A stretch of DNA of 64,000 nucleotides. It comes from Diphasiastrum complanatum. Taxonomy: Eukaryota; Streptophyta; Lycopodiopsida; Lycopodiales; Lycopodiaceae. The stretch's first letter is position 1. Each line of letters starts with the position of its first letter. Of the stretch, positions 37,570 to 49,536 are shown piece by piece. The stretch lies in assembly GCA_029204225.1 (NCBI GenBank), contig CM055101.1, positions 42,184,927 to 42,248,926 of the forward strand, given 5' to 3'. A model generated the notes under the pieces. That model was not told the origin of the DNA, made no database searches, and saw only the letters and a program-made list of their open reading frames with translations. A program made the translations under genes and the position numbers.

Positions 37570-40500
37570 ACTCCCCCTTAATCTGAATCATTGAATGCCT
37601 TGACCTTCAAACTTAGTTCTACACAGAATCTTTTGTGTGACTCCAAACTTAATGCGTCATATCTTGCATTTTACATTACTGCAATTTGACCTCTTCGTTG
37701 AGAACTTTGCTTCTGACGAAATAATACTTCTATTCAATTGGAATGAAATCTAGGGTTGGCTGATAAAGCAATGGCACTTTGATTATCACAAAATAATATC
37801 GTCGGAGCATATTGATTTAGACCGATATCTGAGAGTAAGTTTCTCAATCAAATTGCTTCCTTTGTAGCTTGAGAGGCTACGATATACTCTGATTCAGTGG
37901 AAGATAGAGTTATCAAAAATTGCTTGCGACTGTTCCAGGAAACTGGACCATTGTTGAGGAAGAATGTAAATCCAGAAGTGGATTTATGAGTGTTTACATC
38001 TCCTGCCCAACTTGCATTTGTGAAACCACTGAGTAAATTGAGTTTCTCATTGCCGACTGCTCCATAACAAATGCAAAAGTCCATAGTAGCTCGAAGACAT
38101 CTCATGACTCTGATAAGAGCCTTCCAATGTGTTATACCAGGATTAGTCATACACTGACTGAGAGAGCTGACTATAAAAGCTATGTCTGGCCTAGTACAGA
38201 TCATGGCATACGTAAGAGATCCTATGATAGAATAGTAAGGATACTCACGCATCTGCTGCTTCTCATGAATTGTTTGGGGACATTGGTCCTTTGACAATTT
38301 GAGTCCTGGTTCCATTGGTGAGAGAGCTAACTTGCTATTCATCAGATTATATCTGACTAACATATTGTAGATGTACCTCTGTTGTGTAATGTAGACCAAC
38401 TTCTGTTTTCTGTCTCTGTGGATTTGTATACCAAGGTAGAAATGAGCTTCGCCCAGATCGGTCATGTCGAATTTGGAAGATAGAATTGTCTTGGCTTCTT
38501 TTATCAAATCAATATTAAAAAGCAATGTATCAATAAGGAAAGTATTGATCCTTTGAGACCATGTTCGAGCAGATTGCTTCAAGCCATAAAGTGCCTTATG
38601 GAGTTTACAAACATGATTGTGCTTACCCTTGATAATATAACCTTAGGGTTGTACCATGTAAATGTCTTCTTTGATAACTCCATTGAGATATGTTGTCTGT
38701 ACATCCATTTGATGTATTTCCAAATTTGCTGCAGCGACAAATGATAGCAAAAGTCGAATAGAAGAATGCTTGACTACTGGATTGAAGGTCTCAGTGTAAT
38801 CGACGTTGTACACCTGAGAAAAACCTCTGGCTACAAGTCATGCCTTTCTTCTATTGATGCTTCCATCTACGTTGTACTTGACTTTGAAAATCCATTTGCA
38901 ATCAACTACGTTTCTGTTGGCAGGTAATTCGACAATTGTCCACGTCTAGTTCTTGATAAGAGATGAATACTCTTTATCCATGGCTTCTTTCCAAAGATCT
39001 GAATAAGGCTGACTGAGTGCCTCTTGGACAGACGTAGGTTCCTGAACAAGATAAGCTGCTAACTTGTCGATGTATCGGTTAGGTGGTCTGTTGGTTCTTG
39101 AAGATCTTCTGGGTAATACAAGAAGTTGATTATTTCCATCATACTGTAGTTACTAATCTGCAACATCATCATCTTCTAATCCATTGTTGATTTGTTGTTC
39201 GTCAAGAGTAGAGGAGCTTGGAACTTCAATAGGAATAGTTGACTGAGGAACTGGAAAGTTCAAAGCATTAGGAGAATCTGATAGGTCGGCTACATGGGAA
39301 TTGCCCTTTCCTTTGGGGTCTTGAAACTGATCTTCGATGAAGATGACATTCCGGCTAGTGAATATCTTCGACTCGATGGAATCGAACAACTTGTAGGCTT
39401 GATCTGAATTAGTGTAGTTGATGAAAACACACTTGATACTCTAGAAGTCGAGCTTCTTCCTAAGATCACGAGAAATCTGCGCAAAAGCAGTACATCCAAA
39501 AACTCATAAGTTTGATAAAGAAAGTTTGGTACTTGTCCAAACTTCGAATGGTCTTTTGTCTGAGAGACCTTTAGTAGAACATCTGTTCTGAATATAGGTT
39601 GCTGTTGAAACAGCTTCAGCCCAGGAGCACTTCGGAAGTGTCGCATGTAATAACATGCACTTTGCCGATTCAACTAAGGTTCTATTCTTTCTCTCAACAA
39701 GACCATTTGACTGAGGTGAATAGGAAGTGATGTATTGTTGCTCAATGCCATTGTTAAGGCAATAGTCCTTGAATTCATTGGAGACGTATTCTCCCCGGTT
39801 ATCTGATCTTAGTGCTTTGATTCGTTTGCTAGTGTGATTCTCAACATGCTATTTGAATTGTCTGAATTTGATGAAAGACTCTGATTTCTGTTTAATGAAA
39901 TAAACAATTGTTCTTATGGAGAATTTGTCAATAAAGGTAATGAAATACTTTGCATCTAGTAATGAAGGAGTTTGTATAGGTCCACATATATCTGTATGAA
40001 CAACATCTAACAGATTTTTGCTGCATCCATATGGTTTCATCTAAAAGGAATCCTACCCTGCTTTCCAGAGATGCAGCTATGACAGACAAGGAGATCGACC
40101 TTACCAGCAGAATAGTCGAGATCAAGGACCGTGGATTGTCTGGACATGTTCATAACATATGCATGATTCAAGTGTCCTAAAGGATGATGCCATAGTAATG
40201 CTTTATTGACTAGAACAGAGGTTTTCAAGGCCTGACTGGACTCAGAATAGCAATGTGCCAATCTATATAAGTAACTCTGCCTCTTGCCGAGTGCAAGGAT
40301 CTTATTACTCCTATCAACTATTTTGCATTGATCAGATTCAAATATTACCTTATGACCTAAATTTATAATTCTACTCACTGATAACAGATTTGTAGAAAGT
40401 TTAGAAACATATAAGACCTTTGATAGTAATTTGAATTGATCATGCTGGAATCGTAATCTTACAGTACCTTCACCTTCAATAGTGCCAATCTCATTTTCCA

Positions 40501-41229
40501 TTCCATTAGCGTTGAGCTCGAAAAGTCTACCTTGTCTATTGCCCCTAACAACCAAGATTTCTTCCTGTGTAATGAAACAAGCATCACCACCAAACTTTAC
40601 CATGTATCCTTTCTCTATCATTTGACCAATACTTAGCATGTAAAGAACACCATCAAGTCTTGCTTTCCTATTAGTAGAGAGACAAATAGTAATTGAACCA
40701 ATACCTTCAATCACACACTCACCACCATTGGCCATGTGAATCACTTTCTTGGCTCCATCATAAGTGACCAAAGAAGTAAAGAACTCCTTGTGACTAGCTA
40801 TGTGTGAACTAGCTATCAATCCACCATGAATCTTTGTCACCTTCACTTGATATTGGACTTGAAGAACACATCAAAAGAGAATCACAACCACCTAGATGCT
40901 CATCATTAGTAGTAAAGTTGATTTGCTTGCTACCTTCATCCCTTTGCTTCTTCAAACATTCATTTGCAAAATGAACTTTGAATCCACAATAGAAGCATTT
41001 TAACTTTGACCTATCTTTCTTTTTACTAACAAAAGAGGAAGGCTCACCCTTTGACCACTTGCCTTTGCCTTTGCCCTTGAACTTGCCTTTGATGAACATA
41101 GCCTCCTCTTCATAATGAGATGTTGATGTAGATCCAGCTCCTCTTGATTGAAGCCTAAACTCCTCATCTCTTGCAAATCCACAATACTTGGCAAAGTCTT
41201 TTGAATAGCAAAACTTTGAACAAAATTAG

Positions 41230-41552
41230 TGTTAGGGGTGGGATTGGAACTTGAGACCTTTGGAGTACAACACATACTTCATAACCTCTAACCTCAAAAC
41301 CATATGGTGATGAGGGTGTGTAATCCATTCCATATATGTTGCATCTTAAGGCTCCCAAATTGCCTAACACTATTCCCCCCCACGAAGAAGTGAGTTCCAC
41401 CAAGCGACCATCTTTTATCGGGTCTATCGCACTTCTCTGGATTCCATTCTCTTAGATGCAACACATACTTCATAACCACTAACCTCATGGTGACGAGGGT
41501 GTGTAAGCCATTCCATATATGTTGCATCTTAAGGCTCCGAAACTCCCCAACA
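41230..41552 (-). mobile_element. TRIM-like mini LTR element, 323 bp
   Basis: It is flanked by the 5-bp direct repeat ATTAG (41225-41229 and 41553-41557). It begins TGTTAGGGG and ends CCCCAACA. Two related blocks, 41267-41369 and 41459-41552, share GTGTGTAAGCCATTCCATAT (or TAATCC variant) and GCATCTTAAGGCTCC. On the minus strand a purine tract GGGGGGGAATAG precedes the second TGTTAGG start. It has no coding potential and sits in the gag region of the copia element. Confidence 0.75.
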
Positions 41553-42959
41553 ATTAGCATGATCATCCAACAAGCCATTAAGTATAACTTGAGCAAGTTC
41601 TACCTCCTTAATGCTCTCATCAATACATGCTAACTCATCATTGAATGCTTTAACCCTCAAAACAAAAGCATGAGTACTCTCTTCCTTCTTTTGCAAACTT
41701 TGAAAGATTTTTCTTTTTAGAGTCAACACTCTAGATGTAGACCTGGATTCATAATGCTTCTTCAAAGCTTCCCATGCCTCTCGATATGAATTGCTCTTAC
41801 CAATCTCCTTGAGTAGCTCATTGGTAACATTCATCTTGATCATGTGTATAGCTTTCTTTGCTCTCTTGTCATACCTCACTCGATTTTGAGGTGCTTGAGG
41901 CCTCTCCTCCACACTGCAACAATCTCCATCAACTCATTCATCTCCAATAAGAACTCCATCCTCACCTTCCAAGTAGAACAGTTGATTGAGGTAAGCCTAT
42001 CATTGCTCTCCAACATAAAGCCTCCACTTGTAGCCATGTTGAAGTGACCTGATCTTCTCTTTCAACTTGTTCCAATGCACAAAGCACTCTTTTGAGTGTC
42101 AACAAATGAACTCAAGAAGAAATTACAAAGATATGGAACCTCTCAAATCTCTTTCTTGCACCAAACCTATCAAATCAACACATATAATGAAGAATTTTTA
42201 AATCTATGATCTACCAACAATATAATGAATCTCACCACTTCCTAAGATTGAAACACACTCTAATGATGTCCAGAAATTTCAAAGAACAGAGATCCAATCA
42301 AAATTAGGGTTTTGACAAAATCACAATTTTTTTTTGAATTTTCTAATTTTTGCCTGCAATTGCCAAAACTTGATATAGAATCTTGTAGCCTCTAATGAGG
42401 CCTTCCTAATGCATCATAAATCACCCAAATCTAGTAAGCCACATGTGAAATCAGAATTTCTTAGGTACATAATTCTATATTGAGTTTTGACCTACAAAAG
42501 ATCAATTCTATACATGCAAAAATGCCGATTTTTGAGTATAAATCAATCTAGCATGCTCTAGCATTGGTAACTCCTCCAAATCTTTGATAAATGTGGTTGT
42601 TCCTTTCATAACTTGAAACACAAGAGCTCTGATACTATTTCAATAATTTCATATCATTAAGATAAAAAATGTGTCCCTTAATCTTTGGTTAGAAAGTCAA
42701 CACAACATACAACATTGCCAATGTAGAAAAATCAGCATCTACTCAATGAAGAGATGCAAACTCAATAAAAACTTGATCAAACATCAAATATATGATAAAA
42801 TGAAGTTGATCTCCGTACAATAACAGTAACCTACTGTATTTCCCACATCTGGATCCAAAAATAACAAAATATGAGCATTCTACACACAAGATTGCAAGAT
42901 ATCATCAAGATAGTGCACCGATGGATAGATGAACCCAAGAGAACTCATGTATAAGCATG

Positions 42960-42963
<4 letters not shown>

Positions 42964-43056
<93 letters not shown>
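42964..43056. repeat. (GA)n microsatellite
   Basis: About 46 GA units within the 5' LTR-like region of the copia element. The ORFs across it on both strands are artefacts. Confidence 0.97.
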
Positions 43057-43058
<2 letters not shown>

Positions 43059-43394
43059 TATTCTGCCATGAATTTACACTATATATAGCAGATCCATGCC
43101 TCATTAATGAGTTTGGTTTTCCTCCAAAACTCATCTAGTTCAAAAATTCTATTATCAATATGACTAGATTTAATGCATCTAACATTCAAATTTGAATGTG
43201 TCCAAACTCGACCTCCTAACTTTCCCACACTTTCCAAAAGTGTTTATTCAAATGCTTTGACTAAAATAACTTTCATAAAGTTTATCTCTAAGTCTAAAAT
43301 GCACATTGGCCTAATATTGACAATTAACCAAAATATGACTAAACTTGACTAAACTAGTTGAAATCTTTCATAGGCAATACCTGCAGTCCATCAG

Positions 43395-44220
43395 ACGAAG
43401 GTTAGTTCGCAGCCATTTTGATAGCCAAAAAACAGCCAAAAAAAATTAAAAATCCGTTGCTAAAAAAAGTCCAGAATCTAAAAGTTGCTCAAAACCATCC
43501 AAACAGCCTTCGCCTAGCTTTATTATGACCATCAGAGAAATCTTGGAAGTCGGCGAAGGTTAGTTAGGTGTGAAAAGGCTTCGGCGTAGGTTCCAGACAC
43601 CAAAAATAGCCATAAACAAGAAAAGACCCCTTACCAACCTCCATTTTGGCAAAAGTAGCTACTATCAACCTTCGCCGGTTTGCCAGTAGACAATTTTCAT
43701 TGATTTTTATCTACAAAAATTTAGGCGAAGGTTAGTTCTCAGAAAAAGTTGGCCGACGAGGTTCTTACTATCATGTGGAGCTTCCAAATTCAAAGAACAC
43801 TTGCCAACTCTCGCCAACCCTCGCCAACCTTTGCCAGAGTATCAACAACCTTCTTTGAGCACAAACTAACCATAAAACACTATTCTGGAGTATATGTGAA
43901 GTAGGCAAGGTTAGTAATATCAGTAAGTAGTCCGGCAAACGTTCCAAGCCCACAAAAGTGCCTAACAACCATCTGAACCTTCACCAGTCCTCGTCGAGAT
44001 GAATCCTCGCCTCTAACAGCTCTCCGATCATCATTGCAAACCTCTTTGTAAGTTGGCGAAGGTTGGCTAGCACCAGACGAATAGTAGCAAAGGTTCCCAG
44101 CACAAATCGCATTCAAACAACCTTCAGAACCCTCACCGATCCATCCTCGCTAGAAGAACCCTCGCCAAGCTCCTTGAAGTGATAAAATATTGAGATAAAC
44201 CATCTATCAGAGAGACAAAG
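43395..44220. repeat. Field of dispersed GCGAAGGTT motifs, both orientations
   Basis: GGCGAAGGTTAGTT and close variants occur at about 43397, 43556, 43721, 43907 and 44057 forward, and as AACCTTCGCC-like copies at about 43503, 43667, 43829, 43977 and 44119 in reverse. CTCGCCAACC runs lie between. Spacing is irregular and no ORF is present. It may be the LTR of the gag-like element that follows. Confidence 0.65.
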
Positions 44221-44392
44221 GTTCTTGAAAAAAAAAATTGAAAAAATTGAAAAAAATTATCGCAACTGCTAGTGACTTGACACACCAAACACCCGGTCGA
44301 CCCTATACTCTAGTTTCTATTTTTTGTTTGATAATTCTTTATCCAGATTGATCAATTTTTTATTTACTCAATCTGAGACATAATATCGCCCA

Positions 44393-44418
44393 CCCCCCCC
44401 CCCCCCCCCCCCCCCCCC
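44393..44418. repeat. Poly(C) tract
   Basis: 26 consecutive C between a gap of AT-rich DNA and the gag-like region; the length may be affected by sequencing. Confidence 0.9.
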
Positions 44419-45888
44419 GTGATCGAACCTCCGTGTGATGTTCTTTTAAACAAAAAAAATCAAAAGATCAAAAAATCAAAACAAGTTGGAACACTGTCAT
44501 CATTGCATCTTCATTGAAGCAATCCATAACCCAACTACCTTTGTAACATTACAGGGCTGAGCTATGGAGACCATCCTTGCAAGATTGTCTAAACTACATA
44601 AGTTTTCTGATGAGACAATCCGAGACTACACCCATCGGATGTACGTCGAATCATCAAAAGGAGAATCAGAGGAACAAGAGTCATTAACGAGTAATGATCA
44701 AACAATAATGGAAAACCAAGGAAGGCAACAAAGTGGAGCAGATGCCAGTGGATCAGGTGCAACAAGTGACCAAGAGCCAAGTACTTCAAGTTCTAGTTGT
44801 CAGCAAGCTTATGCTCACACAATCAATTTTTTTTGAGAAGGACGAATGTACATATTGCTTTGGAGATCATCCAAGTACAAGATGTCCAATCAAGAATCCG
44901 TGTTTCTACAAAGGCAAAATGCGGAGCAAAAAGTGCGACAACAAGATACAAGGGTTCAAAGGTCTGAAGAAGAATCAAACTGACAAGGAGCTCACCGAAG
45001 GGATGGATGATGGATCCATCTAAATCACGAGTTTCTTCAACAACCAGTGGCAAGGTGAAAGTTTTGGTCATATCATCTTGCATGTCTCTGAGCTCCAAGG
45101 AGACCATAATAGCCTACTAGTCTATTTTGTGGAAGATCCTCAGGGACAATTGTTACTGGTGTATGGCTATCAACTTAGGGACGATGGCATACTGCACTCA
45201 ATAAGGTGCTATGGATGTAGAGGAATACATCGTCGTGCCGAATGTCCAAATCGAGGGGATCTATCTACATTCGAACCCTGGTGTGCACAATGTAGAGTCA
45301 CCCATCCATGCCGAGATTATCTGATGCGAAATCTACAAATATGCAAGAGACATTTGGGCTATGTAGACCGACATGCACTTGTGTTGATGAATCCACCTAT
45401 AGACAAAATGCACTACAAACAAAAAATCCTAGTGCCACCCGGTTATGAAACAACTGAAGAGGAGGATAGTTCGACAAAAAACCCAAAGTACATAGACACA
45501 CCCACGAGCAAAAGGACATTGACATCACAGAAGACAGAGTTGGTAGAATCCATCAAGCAAATGATAGTTGAGAAAGTCAAGAAATTGGCAATCGAGGAAG
45601 TCCGGCAAGTTCTATGAGGACTCTTGGCGCAATCAATGAAAATATTTCTTAGTGATGAATTACAAGGGAAACCAGTGTCAACATGGTGACTTGAAGGCAG
45701 TTCAGCACAAGATCCAAGGGAAAGCACAATCACGCAGCCTTCAAATGGGAAGTGCACTAACAAGGGGAAGACTAAGGTTGATGATTGTCCTTCAACGAGC
45801 AAGATTCAACTAATGTCTGATTGTTCCACATGCCACAGACCACCAACACAATGCCAAATCCGGGTGTAGCAATACTTAAAAAGCCAAT

Positions 45889-46633
45889 GTAGGTTGATAT
45901 TCCGAGGAATATTCTAGCCATCCTGTGGAACATCTTAAAAAATACAAGCAAGATAGGATTTAAACGTAGAACTTGCCCAACAAGTTTAGGCTTTTACGGT
46001 ATCCGTACTGACTCAAGTTATTTAGTTCTAAGTTTAAATTGTCATGGGCACTGCACATAGATATGTAATTTCAAGTTTAGTAAAAGTTAGTCACAAAGGC
46101 CTATTGGGGGTTTGTCCCATGGCACCAGTGTGATTCGAAGTTAAGTTAGTCTCTGTGGCTTACTTGTCCCACAGTGCATTTCTGTAAGTGACCACCACTC
46201 CAAGTATAAATAGGAGTGGAAGAGTCCATTTTTGAGAAGAACCTTATTTGCAATACATGCCTATCTTTCTCTCTGAGTGTTCTCCCTTGTGTGGTTTCAT
46301 GTACTGTGTTACTGCACATTGTATTGTACAGTATTGATCTTGCAACAAGTTAAGTTAATCCAGGCCCTCCATTCTCTAATAGGGTAAGCCTTAGAGAAGG
46401 AGATTTAGTTTAGGGTTTTATCTTTTAGGTTAATCCGTCATTTATTAGAAACTAAGGAGAGAAAAGAGAGAAGAGTGGATCTTGCCCATCAGAATACTCA
46501 CCACCATGCTCATGACTGTCTTCTTGCATCCATATCCAAGCTAGTTGGAGAAGCCATAGCGTAGACTAGTTGGGAGATTGCCATAGTTATGCTAATTGGA
46601 GCCATAGCCGGTGTGGATGCCGAAGATACAACA
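45889..46633 (+). repeat. LTR, plus orientation
   Basis: TGTAGG...ACAACA, 745 bp, with TATAAATA at 46205-46212. It is followed at once by TTGGCGCTGTTGCCG, close to the tRNA-type primer site TGGCGCCGTTGCCG known from Athila/Tat-like elements. Confidence 0.8.
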
Positions 46634-48745
46634 TTGGCGCTGTTGCCGCTCTTTCTGCTCTTATCTCATGCTTTTTGCTTGATTTCTTGCTTTTTTAGTA
46701 TAAATTTTTTGCTTTGTATGTTCAAAGCCACGTACGTCTTTATTTAGTTTTTAATCTTTGTTTTTTTTCTATCCTTTGTTGCCCAAACATGTTCTTTTGC
46801 AGAACAGCAGATCAAGAAAATAGATTTTTGAAATTAAATAGTATTATTTTAGTGATTTGTTATGGAGCGTTCTCTGAAATGCTATCAAAGTTGATGTCCT
46901 TAGGACGTGTGAGTATAATCTGAGTTATTTGCTTCAAAAGATTCCTAGTTCCAAAGGATATGGACTGTACAGGTTGTGCAGCCATCTTGCTGTCAGTTTC
47001 AGGTCATCCTCTAGAGTAATGATTCGGATCACTAACCCAGACATGCTATGAATGACGAAGTTGAGATGATTCTGTTCACGCAGTATGGTTATGTAGCTAA
47101 ATCTGACTCCTGCTAGTGTGGTCTGCAGTCAACACGAAATTACATAGACAAAAGAGCTTTTGAGGTCAACTATTTTTACCTACAGATACCCCCTGATCGA
47201 ATAATCTTTTCTGAGAAAATCTGGAAATCAGCTACTATGTAAATACTTAAAGGACTTGGGCTGGAGGCATGTGAGCAAAGGCTAGGCAACGAAGAAGTCA
47301 GAGAGCAAATAAGGAACAGCGAATGACAGCAACTTAGGATCAGCCGCCATCTCACATTTTCTTGACAACAAGGGCTCATAGACATTTTTTGAACAAAATT
47401 CATTCAGAAGGAGATCGCAACCTATTGTGTTCAGAAGAGCAGCAAGCTCAAGCAGATTCCTAGCATCTGCTCATTCCTTTCCCAGGAAGTATTCGCACCA
47501 GGAAGTATGCGCACAAGCAATTTGTAGTTTGCACAACTGAAAGGCAGGCTTCCCTGCACCTCTAACACTGCACTTTGAATCACTGGACTTGCACGTTTTT
47601 CGGGAATGCACATCTGCAAGGCACATTTTCCTCTTGCACAACTGATCATTTTCACTCGTACAACTGATTCTGATCATTCTCGCACAACTGAATCTCACTC
47701 ATTCCATCATTCCCACTCGTGCAGCAGGTTTACCCTACTCGCCCAGCCCAAAAACGCTCCCCCATATGCTATTCATGCACTCGCCCAACCAACAAGCCAA
47801 TATCCAATCTGAAAGGCATGTATTCTTGCAATGCAACTCTGAAACTAGTTTTTCAGGAACGCACATCTGAAAGGCACATTTTCCTCTTGGGAGAGTGGTT
47901 CAAAGGGCCTTTGATCTCGCTCATTCTGATTGGCCGTTAGAGCCCGCGCTACTACTCGAGCTTCAGCCATCGCTAGGGCAAACAGATCTATCTGCCGCTA
48001 GGACTGCCCTTTCACCACTTCCATCGCTAGGACAACCGCTTTGGGAATCACTCTTCTATCTATGTGAGATGGGTATCTGAAAGAGTTTTTGGGCATCAAT
48101 CTTTTGTGTGAGGTATGAAGTGTCCTGAAAGCCTACTCCCATAGCCTTATTTTGGAGGGAAAATAATTTTTTTCATCCAATTTAAGCTGTATTTTTAACT
48201 ATCCTATGTGAGTAGGTTGTGCGAGGAGTCATCAGTTTCTCAACTTGTGATCTTCACCAAGGTCTGCTTCTGATCTTCTAGCTCCACGATTTCAATTGTA
48301 CAAGTCATTTCGCGCTGTTTTTGTCTTCTTCCGATCCGTGAGTGACGTTTGTGCTGTGAGTCTTCCCAAGAGTTGTTGTGCGAGTTGTAAATTTTTCGAG
48401 TCATCTTCTATACGAGTCATCTGCGAGTAGTAAATTACTCTTGCACGAGTCAATTTTTTTTGCAAGTCATCTTTCACATGTGCGAGTAATTACGTTCACG
48501 TGTGCGAGTAAGTACGTTCACGTGTGCGAGTAAGTACGTTCACGTGTGCGAGTCATCTTCTGTTGTGCGAGTCCTATGCGAGTACGTCAATTTTTGCATG
48601 CGAGTCATCTTTCACCTGTGCGAGTAAGTACGTTCCCGTGTGCGAGTCATCTTCTGTTTCTAGCTCCACGGGTACAGGTTTGCACGAGTCATTTTTTTTG
48701 CGAGTCATCTTCTGTACGAGTCATTTGCGAGTCATTTTTTTTTTT
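46634..48745. other. Interior of the inverted-LTR insertion
   Basis: No ORF worth naming. Motifs recur: CGCACAACTGA-like (47620-47720), TCGCTAGGAC-like (47970-48040) and the 22-bp array listed separately. Confidence 0.6.
48360..48745 (+). repeat. GCGAGT repeat array with 22-bp core
   Basis: Exact or near-exact 22-bp units at 48481-48502, 48503-48524 and 48525-48546 (TGCGAGTAAGTACGTTCACG plus TG). A further unit lies at about 48618, and many shorter TGCGAGTCATCTTCTGT variants occur on both sides. Confidence 0.85.
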
Positions 48746-48790
48746 GAGAGAAAGATAGACATGTATTGCAAATGAGGTTCTTCTCGAAAA

Positions 48791-49536
48791 TGTTGTATCT
48801 TCGGCATCCACACCGGCTATGGCTCCAACTAGCATAACTATGGCAGTCTCCCAACTAGTCTACGCTATGGCTTCTCCAACTAGCTTGCATATGGATGCAA
48901 GAAGACAATCATGAGCATGGTGGTGAGTATTCTGATGGGCAAGATCCACTCTTCTCTCTTTTCTCTCCTTAGTTTTCAACAAATGACGGCTTAACCTAAA
49001 AGATAAGACCCTAAACTAAATCTCCTTCTCTAAGGCTTACCCTACTAGAGAATGGAGGGCCTAGATTAACTTAACTTGTTGCAAGATCAATACTGTACAA
49101 TATAATGTGAAGTAACACAGTACATGAAACCACACAAGGGAGAACACTCAGAGAGAAAGATAGGCATGTATTGCAAATGAGGTTCTTCTCGAAAATGGAC
49201 TCTTCCACTCCTATTTATACTTGGAGTGGTGGTCATTTACAGAAATGCAATGTGGGACAAGTAAGCCACAGAGACTAACTTAACTTCGAATCACACTGGT
49301 GCCATGGGACAAACCCCCAATAGGCCTTTGTGACTAACTTTTACTTAACTTGAAATTACATATCTATGTGCAGTGCCCATGGCAATTTAAACTTAGAACT
49401 AAATAACTTGAGTCAGTACGGATACCGTAAAAGCCTAAACTTGGTGGGCAAGTTCTACGTTTAAATCCTATCCTGCTTGTATTTTTGAAGATGTTTCGCA
49501 GGATGGCTAGAATATTCCTTGGAATATCAGCCTACA
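48791..49536 (-). repeat. LTR, minus orientation
   Basis: Inverted copy of 45889-46633, with TATAAATA (complement) at 49212-49219. On its inner side it abuts a 45-bp copy (48746-48790) of its own segment 49151-49195. Confidence 0.82.

Larger units (their letters stand above)
36618..43370 (-). mobile_element. Ty1/copia element with nested TRIM
   Basis: The 3' LTR is 36618-37569 (TGATTACGTAGCC...AATCCAACA), preceded on the minus strand by a purine tract AAGGGGGAG. Parts, minus strand: RNase H/RT (37848 to about 39150; RPDIAFIVSSLSQCM), integrase (39400-40040; VVHTDICGPIQTPS), GAG-pre-integrase and protease (40037-40900; WWIDS), gag knuckle CFYCGFKVHFANEC (about 40960-41000), gag N terminus (to 42037), then a primer site TAGTATCAGAGC (42630-42641). 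A 5' LTR-like region with TATATATAG lies at 42642 to about 43370 but does not resemble the 3' LTR. Broken, several breaks. Confidence 0.75.
45889..49536. mobile_element. Insertion with LTRs in inverted orientation
   Basis: LTR 45889-46633 reads on plus and LTR 48791-49536 reads on minus; lengths are 745 and 746 bp and they differ by a few per cent. Both outer ends are the LTR start (TGTAGG outward), and the whole is flanked by GCCAA direct repeats (45884-45888 and 49537-49541), the 5-bp target duplication expected of retroelement integrase. Between them lies 2.16 kb without coding capacity, with a TTGGCGCTGTTGCCG primer-like site beside the first LTR and no such site beside the second. The Athila/Tat-like family is suggested by that primer site. 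Confidence 0.75.

Noticed and set aside
42880-43138. Ser/Leu and Arg/Glu ORFs
   Set aside because: They span the (GA)46 microsatellite.
48481-48640. CRISPR-like short repeats
   Set aside because: Units abut directly with no unique spacers, and the context is a plant retroelement.
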